64,000 nt of DNA from a bacterium (lineage in GTDB: Bacteria; Actinomycetota; Acidimicrobiia; Spongiisociales; ZC4RG35), in the NCBI GenBank assembly GCA_028824015.1, contig JAPPFC010000055.1:104506-168505 (forward strand), given 5' to 3'. Of this stretch, positions 53,130 through 62,627 are shown in pieces (position 1 is the first letter of the stretch; every line of letters starts with the position of its first letter). Below the pieces are notes generated by a model that saw only the letters and a list, made by a program, of their open reading frames with translations, searched no databases and had not been told where the DNA came from. Both the position numbers and the translations under genes were made by a program.

Positions 53130-54644
53130 ATGTCAGACAAATTGATCATCTTCGACACGACCCTGCGAGACGGGGAGCAAGCCCCCGGCATCGCCTTGAC
53201 GCCGGACGAGAAACTCGTGATCGCTCACCAGTTGGCCCGGCTGCGGGTTGATGTCCTGGAAGCCGGGTTCGCAGCCTCCTCCTCCGGCGATTTCCGAGCG
53301 GTCTCACAGATAGCCGCGGAGGTAAAGGGACCGGTTATCGCCAGCCTGGCCCGCGCCCATCCCGACGACATCGACCAAGCCTGGGACGCTCTCCGCCATG
53401 CCGCTCGGGCCCGTATCCATGTATTCATGTCAACATCCCCGATCCACATGGAGAGGATGTTGCGCATGACCCCCTCGGAGGTGTTGAAAGCCTCCGTTGA
53501 AGGGGTCCGGCGGGCGCGCCGCTACACCGATGACGTGGAATTCTCCCCCCAGGACGCCACCCGCTCCGACCACCAGTTCCTGGTGGATGTGTGCCGGGCG
53601 GCCGTAGAGGCCGGCGCCACCACCATCAACATCCCCGACACGGTGGGATACGCCACCCCCGCCGAGTTCACGGAGTTGATGAAGCGTATCTACGCGGAGG
53701 TGCGAGGTGACCGGAGTGATGTCACCATCTCGGTCCACTGTCACGATGATCTGGGGCTGGCGGTGGCGAACTCGCTGTCGGCCATTTCCGCAGGGGCCCG
53801 GCAGATCGAAGGGGCGGTGAACGGCATCGGCGAGCGGGCCGGCAACACCTCCATCGAGGAGATCATCATGGCAATCAAGACCCGACAGGACATCTTCGGG
53901 GTGGAAATAGGAGCGGACACGACCCAGATCTTTGACACCTCCCGGCTGGTTTCCCAGCTGACCGGTTATCCGGTGCAGTTCAACAAGGCGGTGGTGGGCC
54001 GGAATGCCTTCGCCCACGAGTCGGGGATCCACCAGCACGGCGTTCTCCGTGACCGGGAAACCTACGAGATAATGAACGCCGAGTCCATCGGCCAGAGAGG
54101 CGCCCAGATCATTCTCGGCAAGCACTCCGGCCGGGCGGGCTTTGCCGACGCCCTGGCAAACCTGGACCTATCACTGGAGGAGGACGAGTTCAACCTGGCC
54201 TTCGAGAAGTTCAAGGCCATGGCCGACCGGAAGCTGGAGATCGGCGAACGCGAGCTGCGGGCCATAGCCGCCACCGGCCTGTCCCAATCGTCCGGCGCCG
54301 AGGTGACGATCGCCGGCATCAGCGTGTCGGGAGGCCATGACACCACCCCCACTGCAGTGGTAACCCTGGAGAAGGGAGGCGTCACCTCCGAATACACCGG
54401 TTACGGGGACGGGATGGTTCACGCTGCCTTCTCCGCCATCAAGCAGTGCTTCGGCATCGAAGCCCGGTTGGTCGACTACCGGGTCGTTCCGGTCACGTCG
54501 GGGGCCGACGCCATGGCGGAGGTGAACGTGGTGGTCAGGGTCGTTGACAACACCTATTCGGGAAAGGCGGTCTCAACCGACGTGGTGGAGGGCTCGGCGG
54601 AGGCGTTCGTAGACGCTCTGAACCGCGCCGTAGGCGCCAAGTGA
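53130..54644 (+). CDS. leuA: 2-isopropylmalate synthase
   Basis: This 504-residue enzyme condenses 2-oxoisovalerate with acetyl-CoA in the first leucine-specific step. FDTTLRDGEQAPG holds the catalytic arginine, SVHCHDDLGLAVAN the metal-binding HxH, and GIGERAGNTSIEEI and HESGIHQHGV the downstream barrel motifs. Residues beyond about 390 form the allosteric LeuA dimer domain. The length matches the bacterial (long, LeuA1) type, not the mycobacterial 640-residue form. AGGAG lies before the ATG. Confidence 0.96.
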   Translation: MSDKLIIFDTTLRDGEQAPGIALTPDEKLVIAHQLARLRVDVLEAGFAASSSGDFRAVSQIAAEVKGPVIASLARAHPDDIDQAWDALRHAARARIHVFMSTSPIHMERMLRMTPSEVLKASVEGVRRARRYTDDVEFSPQDATRSDHQFLVDVCRAAVEAGATTINIPDTVGYATPAEFTELMKRIYAEVRGDRSDVTISVHCHDDLGLAVANSLSAISAGARQIEGAVNGIGERAGNTSIEEIIMAIKTRQDIFGVEIGADTTQIFDTSRLVSQLTGYPVQFNKAVVGRNAFAHESGIHQHGVLRDRETYEIMNAESIGQRGAQIILGKHSGRAGFADALANLDLSLEEDEFNLAFEKFKAMADRKLEIGERELRAIAATGLSQSSGAEVTIAGISVSGGHDTTPTAVVTLEKGGVTSEYTGYGDGMVHAAFSAIKQCFGIEARLVDYRVVPVTSGADAMAEVNVVVRVVDNTYSGKAVSTDVVEGSAEAFVDALNRAVGAK

Positions 54645-54736
54645 CGACGTAGCGGCTCACCCCCCTCTGTGTGCTGAAAATATCTGTATGTAGAGAGGGA
54701 TATTCGGCCGATCACCCAACAGCAGGAAGGGGATGC

Positions 54737-55003
54737 ATGCTACCTTGTATTCCCATGAGTCGCGGAGATTCCCGCATAGCAAGAATCCTCCGGGAAGCCC
54801 GCACCAGCCAAGGACTCAGTCAGCGGGAACTGGGTCAGAGATCGGGGCTTACGCAGGCACAGATTTCGCGGACCGAGAACGGTGAGGTTGACTTGCGGCT
54901 TTCCAGCCTGGTTGCGCTTGTCAACGTGCTGGGACTCGATCTGACCTTCACCCCCCGGCCTCCCGCCGCGGCGCCTTGCTCCTGTCCCGAGGAGAAACCC
55001 TAA
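54737..55003 (+). CDS. Small XRE-family (HipB-like) DNA-binding protein
   Basis: This is an 88-residue helix-turn-helix protein: RIARILREARTSQGLSQREL, then QRSGLTQAQISRTENGEVD, which is the recognition helix region. The end GLDLTFTPRPP resembles HipB antitoxins, but no HipA toxin lies beside it. The ATG at 54737 has AGGAAGGGG a few bases upstream; an inner ATG at 54755 would give 82 residues. It lies between leuA and leuB on the same strand and could be a local regulator. Confidence 0.83.
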   Translation: MLPCIPMSRGDSRIARILREARTSQGLSQRELGQRSGLTQAQISRTENGEVDLRLSSLVALVNVLGLDLTFTPRPPAAAPCSCPEEKP

Positions 55004-55126
55004 GACCCGGCCCAAGACTGCGCAAGAACGGACCGGTTCAGGATTCGGGGGAAGCGGCCGGGCATCTCCCGAGCCCCGTAGACGAGTTTTCTGTGAACCA
55101 GGACCGGTCGATTAATATGTCTCGCA

Positions 55127-56185
55127 GTGAGCGCCTATCGATTGGCAGTGATCCCCGGCGACGGGATCGGTCCGGAAGTGACCACCTGTGCCGTGCAGGC
55201 ATTGCAAGCGGCGGGTCGGGAGTTCGGGTTCAGGATCGATCTGACCGACTATGACCTGGGGAGTAGGCGTTACCTGGCCACCGGAGAGGTCCTGCCCGAC
55301 TCGGTGGTGGCCGAGTTGGCCGAGCATGACGCCATCCTTCACGGGGCGGTGGGCACCCCGGAGGTCCCTCCGGGTGTTCTGGAACGAGGCCTCTTGCTGC
55401 GGCTCCGGTTCGAGTTCGATATGTATGTGAATTTCCGCCCCATCAAGCTCTACCCGGGTGTCTCCAGCGCCATCGCCGGACTCACGCCTGAGCGGTGCGA
55501 CATGGAGATGATAAGAGAGAACACCGAGGGCTTGTACTCGGGCAGCGGAGGGTTTCTCCACAAGGGAACCCCAGAGGAGATTGCCAACCAGCACTCGGTC
55601 AACACGCGGGCGGGAACCGAGCGAATCGTACGGTACGCCTTCGAGCGGGCGATGAGGAGAGACCGTCGGTTGACCCTTTGCCACAAGACCAACGTGCTCA
55701 CCATCGCGGGCGACCTCTGGCAGCGGACCACCGACGAGGTAGCGGCAGAGTATCCGCAAGTCGAGGTCGACTACGTGCATGTGGACGCGGCCTGCATTCA
55801 CCTGATCGACAGTCCCGAGCGCTTCGACGTGATAGTGACCGACAATATGTTCGGCGACATCCTCACCGACCTGGGAGGAGCGATAGCAGGGGGAATCGGC
55901 TTGGCGGCCAGCGGCAACCTCAATCCGACCGGCGAGTTTCCCTCCCTCTTCGAGCCGGTGCACGGGACCGCCCCCGACATCGTGGGCACCGGCTGGGCGA
56001 ATCCGGTGGCGGCGGTTTTCTCCGCCGCTCTGTGCCTGGAACACCTGGGAGAAGGGGAGGCGGCGGCCATGGTGGAGAAGGCCGCTGCCGATGTTCTCCT
56101 CGGGCTGGGCGCCATGGCAGGACCCCGAATGGGCGCCTCCACCTCCGAGATAGGCAACCGGATAGTCGAGGCGATCGGAGTCTAG
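55127..56185 (+). CDS. leuB: 3-isopropylmalate dehydrogenase
   Basis: This 352-residue enzyme oxidatively decarboxylates 3-isopropylmalate with NAD. It has [11 protein letters not shown], the substrate loop [18 protein letters not shown], the metal acids in [14 protein letters not shown] and the cofactor region [10 protein letters not shown]. The loop closely follows actinobacterial LeuB, and this separates it from isocitrate and tartrate dehydrogenases. The start is GTG at 55127. Its stop shares a CTAG with the stop of the convergent gene. No leuC or leuD is in the window. Confidence 0.94.
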   Translation: MSAYRLAVIPGDGIGPEVTTCAVQALQAAGREFGFRIDLTDYDLGSRRYLATGEVLPDSVVAELAEHDAILHGAVGTPEVPPGVLERGLLLRLRFEFDMYVNFRPIKLYPGVSSAIAGLTPERCDMEMIRENTEGLYSGSGGFLHKGTPEEIANQHSVNTRAGTERIVRYAFERAMRRDRRLTLCHKTNVLTIAGDLWQRTTDEVAAEYPQVEVDYVHVDAACIHLIDSPERFDVIVTDNMFGDILTDLGGAIAGGIGLAASGNLNPTGEFPSLFEPVHGTAPDIVGTGWANPVAAVFSAALCLEHLGEGEAAAMVEKAAADVLLGLGAMAGPRMGASTSEIGNRIVEAIGV

Positions 56186-56715
56186 GCGATCTCTCTGACC
56201 CCGTTCTCGGTGATGAGATGGGTCATGGACACATCGTGGGACTCGACGGGCACGACCTCGGCCATCATCCTTTCCAAGGTGACTCCCACCCGCAGAGCAT
56301 TGGCGGAGAGCCCGTCCAGAAGCCGGTCGTAATAGCTCTTGCCCCGCCCCAACCTTCGCCCCCGGGTGTCGAACGTCAGCCCCGGCACCAGCGCCACCTC
56401 GATCCGGGAGGGCGGCACTTCGGGGACCGAAGCCACAGGTTGGTGGAAGCCGAAGCGATGAAGCTCCAACGGGGAGTGATAGGGATGGACCGTGAGGGGA
56501 CCGACCTGAGGGGTTCGGGTGGTGAGCCACTCGATCATCGGCAAGCGGGCCACCACCGGACCGAGATCCAGTTCACCCGGGATAGCCATCCACACCAGGG
56601 TGGGTACGGGACGCCTCGGCGCCAGCCACCGGAGAACCTGGTGGCTGACCTTTGTGGACTCCTCGGGCGTGGCAGGAGGTCTGGTGCGGGCCTCAGCCCT
56701 GAGCCTTGCCTTCAT
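56182..56715 (-). CDS. 5-formyltetrahydrofolate cyclo-ligase family protein
   Basis: This 177-residue protein of the 5-FCL/methenyltetrahydrofolate synthetase family has [14 protein letters not shown] at the start, the phosphate loop [20 protein letters not shown], which is the ATP- and folate-binding signature, and the terminal [15 protein letters not shown]. The ATG at 56715 with AGGAG ten bases upstream is preferred; an ATG at 56757 and a GTG at 56736 are in frame. It would convert 5-formyl-THF to methenyl-THF. Confidence 0.9.
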   Translation of the reverse strand: MKARLRAEARTRPPATPEESTKVSHQVLRWLAPRRPVPTLVWMAIPGELDLGPVVARLPMIEWLTTRTPQVGPLTVHPYHSPLELHRFGFHQPVASVPEVPPSRIEVALVPGLTFDTRGRRLGRGKSYYDRLLDGLSANALRVGVTLERMMAEVVPVESHDVSMTHLITENGVREIA

Positions 56716-56781
56716 CTCCGATGTGCTCCTACTCACACCGTGCAAGCTACCAGTCACTCAGAAGGTTTAGCCTTAAGTTCC

Positions 56782-57507
56782 GTGAAAAGGACCTTCCTGT
56801 TCCTTCGCAGCGGGATCACCTATCTGGTCGCCGGACTCTCCACGGTGTGGGTGGCGCTATCGATCGTGATCGCGTCGGCGCTCGGTCTCCTGGAGTATTA
56901 CGGCGAGTGGATTCTGAAGCGTTTCGGCAGAGTCTGGGTGTTTGCCTCCGGCATGCGGATGGAGGTGAGCGGCCTGGAGAACATCGAAGAGGGGACCCCC
57001 TACATAGTGGTGGCCAACCATCGATCCAACATCGACATAATGGTCCTGACTGCCGCCCTTCCGATCCCCATCAGGTTCCTGTCCAAGGTCGAGGTGTTCA
57101 AATTCCCGCTGCTGGGAAGCGCGATGCGGCGGATGAAGATGATCCCATTGGACCGCGAGATGGGCCGCCGGGAACTCGCTTTCATAATTCGCAGTACCCG
57201 ATCGCTGGTGGCCGAAGGGAAGACCCTGGTGGTCTTCCCGGAAGGGACCCGCAGCATCACCGGCGAGATGCTTCCCTTCAAGACCGGCGCCATACACATC
57301 GCGGCCCGAACGGGCTGCCCGATATTGCCGGTGGCCATTCGGGGCACGGGCAATATCTGGCCTCCCCAGTCGTCATTGATAAGGGGAGGGCCGGTAAGCG
57401 TGATAGTGATGCCCCCCATCACCCTCACCAAGAGTGCCTCCCGTCAGAGCAAGGCCACCATCGGCGAGATCCGACGCTCTCTCATGGAGGCGCTGGCCCA
57501 GGTTTGA
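56782..57507 (+). CDS. plsC: 1-acyl-sn-glycerol-3-phosphate acyltransferase
   Basis: This 241-residue membrane-associated acyltransferase makes phosphatidate from lysophosphatidate. An N-terminal hydrophobic segment (about 10-35) is followed by the catalytic NHRSNID (HX4D), the glycerophosphate-binding FPEGTRS and VPVAIRG-like LPVAIRG. The start is GTG at 56782, since the upstream frame belongs to leuB antisense coding space. It is convergent with the ABC exporter genes. Confidence 0.94.
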   Translation: MKRTFLFLRSGITYLVAGLSTVWVALSIVIASALGLLEYYGEWILKRFGRVWVFASGMRMEVSGLENIEEGTPYIVVANHRSNIDIMVLTAALPIPIRFLSKVEVFKFPLLGSAMRRMKMIPLDREMGRRELAFIIRSTRSLVAEGKTLVVFPEGTRSITGEMLPFKTGAIHIAARTGCPILPVAIRGTGNIWPPQSSLIRGGPVSVIVMPPITLTKSASRQSKATIGEIRRSLMEALAQV

Positions 57508-57538
57508 GCGTATGGAGGGCGCCCCTCGCCCGGCCTGT

Positions 57539-58390
57539 TCAACCGGCCGCCTTTCTCATCGTGGGGACGGAGAGGCGAATGCCGCCCACTCCCAGGTCCC
57601 GGCGACGCACAGCCAGCAAACCGATCCCGAGAAACACCACCGCCAGGCCTCCCAGGACGAGAGCGTGATCGGCGTCCAGGCCATAACGAAGCGGGTTGGA
57701 GGCATCGTAGTAATAGAAGGGTGAGATGGGCTGCAAGGCATCCAGTATCTCCACCAAACCCCCCAGTGAATTGAGCAGATACGTGCCGGCCGCCACGAAG
57801 GTCACGACTCCCACCGTCAGACCCCTGAGACCGGTGCCGGTGCCCACGGCCAGCGCCAGCGATCCGAAGAACACTCCCAGCAACACCGCCATCAGGACTC
57901 CGGCGGCGACGTTTCCTACCGGGATCTCGACGTCGAACAGAACGCTGTCGACGGCCAGGGAGACAAACACGGCCAGACCCAGCACCAACTCTGCCAACAC
58001 CAGAGCCAGCCACTTCTGCCAGACCAGGCCGAACCTCGTGAGTGAAGTGGCCATCACCAGGTCGATGGTGCCATCCTCTTCCTCCCCGGCCACCGCTCGG
58101 GCCCCCTGGACAGTCCCGTATATCGCGAACACCAGGGGGACGACCCACCCGAAGGCCTCCGCCTGCATGAAACCGATGGGGTCAAACAGGTTCTCTTCGC
58201 TCCCTACCCCCATGATCGCCAGAATTTCCTCCGGGTAGGTGTCGAGCAGCGCTTCGAACTGCTCCTGGTTCTCCCTCACAATCGGATAGAAGGCGCCGAT
58301 GCCCAGCAAATACCCGAATATCCCCACCACCCACCAGAAAAGCGAGCGGCGGCGGTCCCGCAGAGTCTTCAGCGCCACGTTGTTCAGCAT
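57539..58390 (-). CDS. ABC-2 type permease
   Basis: This is a 283-residue membrane protein with six predicted membrane segments. It starts with the conserved cytosolic helix VALKTLRDRRRSLFWWV and contains ARAVAGEEEDGTIDLVMATSLTR, the typical intracellular coupling stretch of ABC-2 exporters. It starts 3 bases after the stop of its ATPase gene. Substrate unknown; drugs or lipids are common in the family. Confidence 0.9.
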   Translation of the reverse strand: MLNNVALKTLRDRRRSLFWWVVGIFGYLLGIGAFYPIVRENQEQFEALLDTYPEEILAIMGVGSEENLFDPIGFMQAEAFGWVVPLVFAIYGTVQGARAVAGEEEDGTIDLVMATSLTRFGLVWQKWLALVLAELVLGLAVFVSLAVDSVLFDVEIPVGNVAAGVLMAVLLGVFFGSLALAVGTGTGLRGLTVGVVTFVAAGTYLLNSLGGLVEILDALQPISPFYYYDASNPLRYGLDADHALVLGGLAVVFLGIGLLAVRRRDLGVGGIRLSVPTMRKAAG

Positions 58391-58393
58391 TCC

Positions 58394-59308
58394 TCAGTCC
58401 TCCTCTCCTCGGTAATAGTCCAGGAACAGCGCCTCCAGGTCCGCGCCGTGACTGACCAGGTTGCGGACCCTGTGTTTCGCGACCGCCTTCAGCAATTCAT
58501 CGATGCTGCCGATCACCTGGCAGTGCAGGACGTTGCCATGCAGGTCGGCGAACCGGACACCGTCCAGGTGCTCGAACTCTGCGATGTGTGGGACATCTTC
58601 GAAGACGACCTCAAAGGTGCGTACGGCCTTCTGGCGAAGGGTCTCCAGTTCTTCCACTTCCACCAGGCGACCCTCCCGGATGATCCCCACCCGGTCGGCG
58701 ACCCTCTCCACCTCCGACAGGACGTGGGATGAGAAGAAGACCGTCACCCCGTCGGCCTTGAGTTCATCCAAGAGCCGGTACACCTCCTGCTGCACCAATG
58801 GATCGAGCCCGGACGTGGGCTCATCGAGCACCACAAGTTCCGGTCTGTGCATGAGGGCCTGCACCAAGCCGAGTTTCTGACGGTTTCCCTTGGAAAGATC
58901 ACCGATCCGGCGGGACAGATCGAGGTCGATCCTCTCCGAGAGTTGCTCCGCGATGGCGTCTCCTCCCCTCCCGCGCAGATTCCCGATGTAGGTGAGGAAG
59001 TCACGAGCGGACATCCGGGAGTAGAACTCCACCTCCCCCGGCAGGTACCCGACCCGCCGCCTTATGGCGGGATCGCGAGGCGAGCCTCCCAGCACCTCCA
59101 CCGTTCCCTGTTGCGGTCGGATCAGGTCCACCAGCATGCGGATGGTGGTGGTCTTGCCCGCTCCGTTGGGGCCCAGATATCCGAAGACCTCCCCGGGCCG
59201 GACCTCAAGATCGAGGTCCAAGACTCCCCGGGCCTTTCCGTAGCTCTTGGTCACCCCCGCCAATCGGACGGGCACCGTCAGTTTTTCACCTCCAACTTGT
59301 GCTGACAT
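58394..59308 (-). CDS. ABC transporter ATPase for ABC-2 exporter
   Basis: This 304-residue ATPase has Walker A GPNGAGKTTT, signature LSKGNRQKLGL, Walker B LVVLDEPTSGLDP and the switch histidine in FFSSHVLSE. A C-terminal domain of about 80 residues follows, as in drug-export ATPases. The start is the ATG at 59308. It is paired with the ABC-2 permease that follows at once. Confidence 0.94.
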   Translation of the reverse strand: MSAQVGGEKLTVPVRLAGVTKSYGKARGVLDLDLEVRPGEVFGYLGPNGAGKTTTIRMLVDLIRPQQGTVEVLGGSPRDPAIRRRVGYLPGEVEFYSRMSARDFLTYIGNLRGRGGDAIAEQLSERIDLDLSRRIGDLSKGNRQKLGLVQALMHRPELVVLDEPTSGLDPLVQQEVYRLLDELKADGVTVFFSSHVLSEVERVADRVGIIREGRLVEVEELETLRQKAVRTFEVVFEDVPHIAEFEHLDGVRFADLHGNVLHCQVIGSIDELLKAVAKHRVRNLVSHGADLEALFLDYYRGEED

Positions 59309-59342
59309 TTAGATTCTATTTGTCCCGGCTTCGTTACTTCCT

Positions 59343-60251
59343 TCAGGGACCGCTTCTCAGTTCCTCCAGTTCCTCAAGCGTCTTGGGCCAGTCCTGTTTG
59401 AGCAAACGCGACAGGGACCGGTCAGCCAGGAGCTTTCCCCCTGTCTGGCAGGCCGCGCAATAGTTGGTCTCGTTGCTGGAATACACGATCCTTTGCACGG
59501 GCGCGCAGCAGCGGGGACAGGGCGCTCCGTACTTGCCGTGGACCGCCATCTCCGGCCGGAAGGCCGTGACCCTGGTGGGCCATCGGTCCCCGGTCTCGGC
59601 GGCCAACCGCTCGATCCAGGAGGTGAGGACCCCGATAACTGCTTGGTGCAGGCGCTCCGACTCCTCGTCGGTGAGCCGGGAAGTCATCTTCACGGGTGAC
59701 AGCCGGGCCTCCCACAATATCTCGTCCGAGTAGGCGTGGCCGATGCCCGAGAGGATGGCGGGGCTGGTCAGGGCTCGCTTCAGGGTGTGGTTTCTCCGGC
59801 GGATCGCCTCGGAGAACTTACTGGAGGAGATCTCGAGCGGTTCCAAGCCTCCGCGGTCCTGTGCCGCCAGGTCCTCTTCTCCCGATACCACCCATATCCC
59901 GGCCCGCCGTTTGGATCCCTGCTCGGTTAGCACCAGGGTCGACCCCGGAAAGTCCCAGGCCGCCAGGCCCACTTTTGCGGGTGGCTTCACGCCCGGCCGG
60001 TCATGCCAGCGGAGCCGCCCGGCCACCATCAGATGGATCACCAGGAACAGTTGGTCCTCGTCGAGTTCCCACACTATGCGCTTTCCGATCCGTCGCAGTC
60101 CCACCACGGTCCTCCCCACCACCTCGGTGTGAGGAGGCTGGTAAGTTCGCAGGACCGACATGGACCGGACGTGGAATCCCTCCACCCTCTGTCCCACGAT
60201 GCGCCGGTCCAATGCCCTCAGGTATAGAGCTACGTCAGGCAGTTCGGGCAT
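59343..60251 (-). CDS. Formamidopyrimidine/endonuclease VIII-type DNA glycosylase
   Basis: This 302-residue Fpg/Nei-family enzyme removes oxidised bases. Its start is fixed by MPELPDV, since the catalytic proline and glutamate are residues 2 and 3. GIGHAYSDEILWEARLSP is the helix-two-turn-helix and the C-terminal zinc finger is CPRCCAPVQR to NYCAACQ. Fpg and Nei cannot be separated with certainty from this; the family is sure. It is divergent from a thioredoxin-fold gene. Confidence 0.94.
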   Translation of the reverse strand: MPELPDVALYLRALDRRIVGQRVEGFHVRSMSVLRTYQPPHTEVVGRTVVGLRRIGKRIVWELDEDQLFLVIHLMVAGRLRWHDRPGVKPPAKVGLAAWDFPGSTLVLTEQGSKRRAGIWVVSGEEDLAAQDRGGLEPLEISSSKFSEAIRRRNHTLKRALTSPAILSGIGHAYSDEILWEARLSPVKMTSRLTDEESERLHQAVIGVLTSWIERLAAETGDRWPTRVTAFRPEMAVHGKYGAPCPRCCAPVQRIVYSSNETNYCAACQTGGKLLADRSLSRLLKQDWPKTLEELEELRSGP

Positions 60252-60318
60252 GGGCAGTGACGCTAGCGGATCGGCTACAATTGAGGCATCTGAGGATTGA
60301 TTAGAGAGGAGGAGCATC

Positions 60319-60897
60319 GTGGTCAACACTGCGTCAACCATGCTTCCGTTGGGAACTCCCGCGCCGGGGTTCTCACTAACCGACACGGTGAGCGGGGATA
60401 CCGTTTCACTGGAGGACTGCAACGGGAAGGTGCTGGTGGTCATGTTCATCTGCAACCACTGTCCCTTCGTGGTCCACATCATGGACGGCCTGGTGAGCTT
60501 CGGGTCCGACTACCAGGACACCAACGTCTCCGTGGTGGCCATCAGCTCCAACGATGTCGAGAACTATCCCGGCGACGCTCCCGACAAGCTGGCCACCATG
60601 GCCCGCGAAAAAGGTTATGCCTTCCCCTATCTCTTCGACGAGACCCAGGAAGTGGCAAAGTCCTACACCGCTGCCTGCACGCCCGATTTCTACGTGTTCG
60701 GCCAGGACCGGACATTGGTCTACCGGGGTCAATTCGACGACTCACGGCCTTCGAACTCCATTCCGGTGACCGGAGAGGACCTGCGGGCTGCCGTGGAGGC
60801 CGTGCGGGCCGACCAGGAGGTGGCGTCGGACCAGAAGCCCTCCATAGGGTGCAACATCAAGTGGATTCCCGGCCAGGAGCCTGACTACTTCGGCTAG
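60319..60897 (+). CDS. Thioredoxin-fold (AhpC/TSA-like) redoxin
   Basis: This is a 192-residue cytosolic redoxin-family protein. The active region reads VMFICNHCPFVVHI (CxxC), with CTPDFYVFGQDRTLVYRGQ later providing the cis-proline. The end SIGCNIKWIPGQEPDYF is shared by the thioredoxin-family proteins of this type. The start is GTG at 60319 behind GAGGAGG. It probably acts in thiol redox or peroxide handling; the exact reaction is unknown. Confidence 0.9.
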   Translation: MVNTASTMLPLGTPAPGFSLTDTVSGDTVSLEDCNGKVLVVMFICNHCPFVVHIMDGLVSFGSDYQDTNVSVVAISSNDVENYPGDAPDKLATMAREKGYAFPYLFDETQEVAKSYTAACTPDFYVFGQDRTLVYRGQFDDSRPSNSIPVTGEDLRAAVEAVRADQEVASDQKPSIGCNIKWIPGQEPDYFG

Positions 60898-60950
60898 GCC
60901 CTCTCGTACTAAACCTCCTCTTTAAGCCCTCTGTGCCGGTTAGGCTCGGA

Positions 60951-62138
60951 ATGGTGAAGAGGATCCGGTCCCAGTTCAAGCGGAGGGTCCTTCTCGCCGC
61001 ACTGACCACACTGTTGCTGGCGGCGGCCTGCGGGGGAGACGACGACGGTCAACCTGAACCCGCCGCGCTGGAGACGACGGCCCCGCCCACCACAGCCGCG
61101 CCTACCACCGCCGCCCCGCAGACCACGCGCGCGCCCGAAACAACCACCACCGCTTCGCAAGCGACCACGGTCCCCGAAACCACGACCACCACCGAAGCCC
61201 CCGGATTCGAGCCGGTTCGCCTCTCCTACAACTACCCTTCCGACGGCGAACTCGAATACTCCATCACCATCGAACAACAGGCCGAGGTTGAGCTGGAGGG
61301 GGGACCGGCCGAGGGAATGCCTCCCGGCCCCATCGCAATGAACACCATCCTGGCCGGAGCCATCAGCTACACGATCAGCCCCGGCCCGGATGAGGACACT
61401 GTCAGCATTCGGATCGTCTCCGATATCCAAATGGTCGAGAACGAGGCCACCATGGGCGGCTTCTCCATACCCGCATCCGAACTGGGTGAAGCTCCCGGCT
61501 TCGAGACGCCGATTGACATAACGGTCATCACGGACCTGCAGGGCAACGTCCTTGACATGTCCGGTGAAGCCTTCGATGATCTCCTCGGTGGCATGAACTT
61601 CCAGTCCGCCAGTTCGGTGGGAAACCAGCATTTGAGCCGACCGTTCGGTCCTGCCTTCCCCGATACCCCGTTGGGCGTCGGGGACTCGTGGACGGAGCAG
61701 ATCGAGCAAGAGGGTCCATTCGGCTCGATAATCACCAACGCCGAACATCTCGTGGTGGCCGTGGAGGGGACCGAAGAGCGCCCAATCCTGGTGGTGGAAA
61801 GCGAATACCTGACCGATGCCTTCGAGTGGGACATGAGCGAGATGATGCGGGGGATGTTCGGCGCCTTTGCCGAGGAGTTGCCATCCGAAGAAGCCCAGGA
61901 AGGTCAGGACATCTTCTCAGACCTCCAGCTGCTGGTAACCGCCGCCCCGGGTGTGGTACATTCCACCGTGCATTTCGACCCCGGAGCCGGCCTGGTCATC
62001 GAAGGCGGACAGCAAGCCCGGGGAGAGGTGACCACGGCGATGACCATGCCCGGCGACGCCGGTGAACCTTTCACGATCATCACCGGGGTCAAGTTCGACC
62101 AGCAGATCTCCTTCAACCTGATCAGCCCGACCACCTGA
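60951..62138 (+). CDS. Lipoprotein of unknown function with Thr-rich linker
   Basis: This is a 395-residue secreted lipoprotein. The signal peptide ends in a lipobox LAAAC (cysteine near residue 27) followed by GGDDD. A linker of about 60 residues is rich in Thr, Ala and Pro. The remaining 300 residues are beta-rich with no family I recognise. The start is the ATG at 60951; a GTG at 60933 is in frame. The lipobox is clear; the role is not. Confidence 0.85.
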   Translation: MVKRIRSQFKRRVLLAALTTLLLAAACGGDDDGQPEPAALETTAPPTTAAPTTAAPQTTRAPETTTTASQATTVPETTTTTEAPGFEPVRLSYNYPSDGELEYSITIEQQAEVELEGGPAEGMPPGPIAMNTILAGAISYTISPGPDEDTVSIRIVSDIQMVENEATMGGFSIPASELGEAPGFETPIDITVITDLQGNVLDMSGEAFDDLLGGMNFQSASSVGNQHLSRPFGPAFPDTPLGVGDSWTEQIEQEGPFGSIITNAEHLVVAVEGTEERPILVVESEYLTDAFEWDMSEMMRGMFGAFAEELPSEEAQEGQDIFSDLQLLVTAAPGVVHSTVHFDPGAGLVIEGGQQARGEVTTAMTMPGDAGEPFTIITGVKFDQQISFNLISPTT

Positions 62139-62246
62139 CGTCCTCCCCACTTAGCCGGATCCGGAAGGATGAGTTGGAATGGGCCGCTTCCCGGCGGCTG
62201 TTAGATTGCGCCTGACGAACAGTCAGCCGGGGTAGTTCAGACGAAC

Positions 62247-62606
62247 ATGCGGACCGAAGAGTTCGAAGCAGTGATAGACCGGGTCCTCTCGGACCTTCCC
62301 CCATGGGTCGCCTCTCTCATGGACAACGTGCTGATCGTGGCTATGGACTCTCCGCCTCCAGAGGACCATAAGGAGGGAGCCCGGGAAGAACTGTTGGGAG
62401 AATACGTCGGCGTCTCCCTTCCGGACAGGGCCGCCGACTACTGGGGAGTCCTCCCCGACGAGATCCGCCTGTACCGCCTGGCTCACCTGCACTTGGGCCT
62501 TTCCCGCCCCGAGACCGAAGAGGAGATCCGTCGCACCCTGTTGCACGAATTGGGCCACTACCTGGGGTTCTCCGAACGACGCCTACACCAACTGGGCTGG
62601 GACTAG
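62247..62606 (+). CDS. Small zincin-like metallopeptidase family protein (DUF1025-type)
   Basis: This is a 119-residue protein with the zinc-binding motif LLHELGHYLGFSERRL (HExxHxxGxxE/S) near residue 100. The segment EIRLYRLAHLHLGLSRP precedes it. Size and motif match the minimal zincin family that is common in actinobacteria. No substrate is known and it may not be proteolytic. The start is the ATG at 62247. Confidence 0.88.
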   Translation: MRTEEFEAVIDRVLSDLPPWVASLMDNVLIVAMDSPPPEDHKEGAREELLGEYVGVSLPDRAADYWGVLPDEIRLYRLAHLHLGLSRPETEEEIRRTLLHELGHYLGFSERRLHQLGWD

Positions 62607-62627
62607 CCGTCCTATCCACAGAAACCG

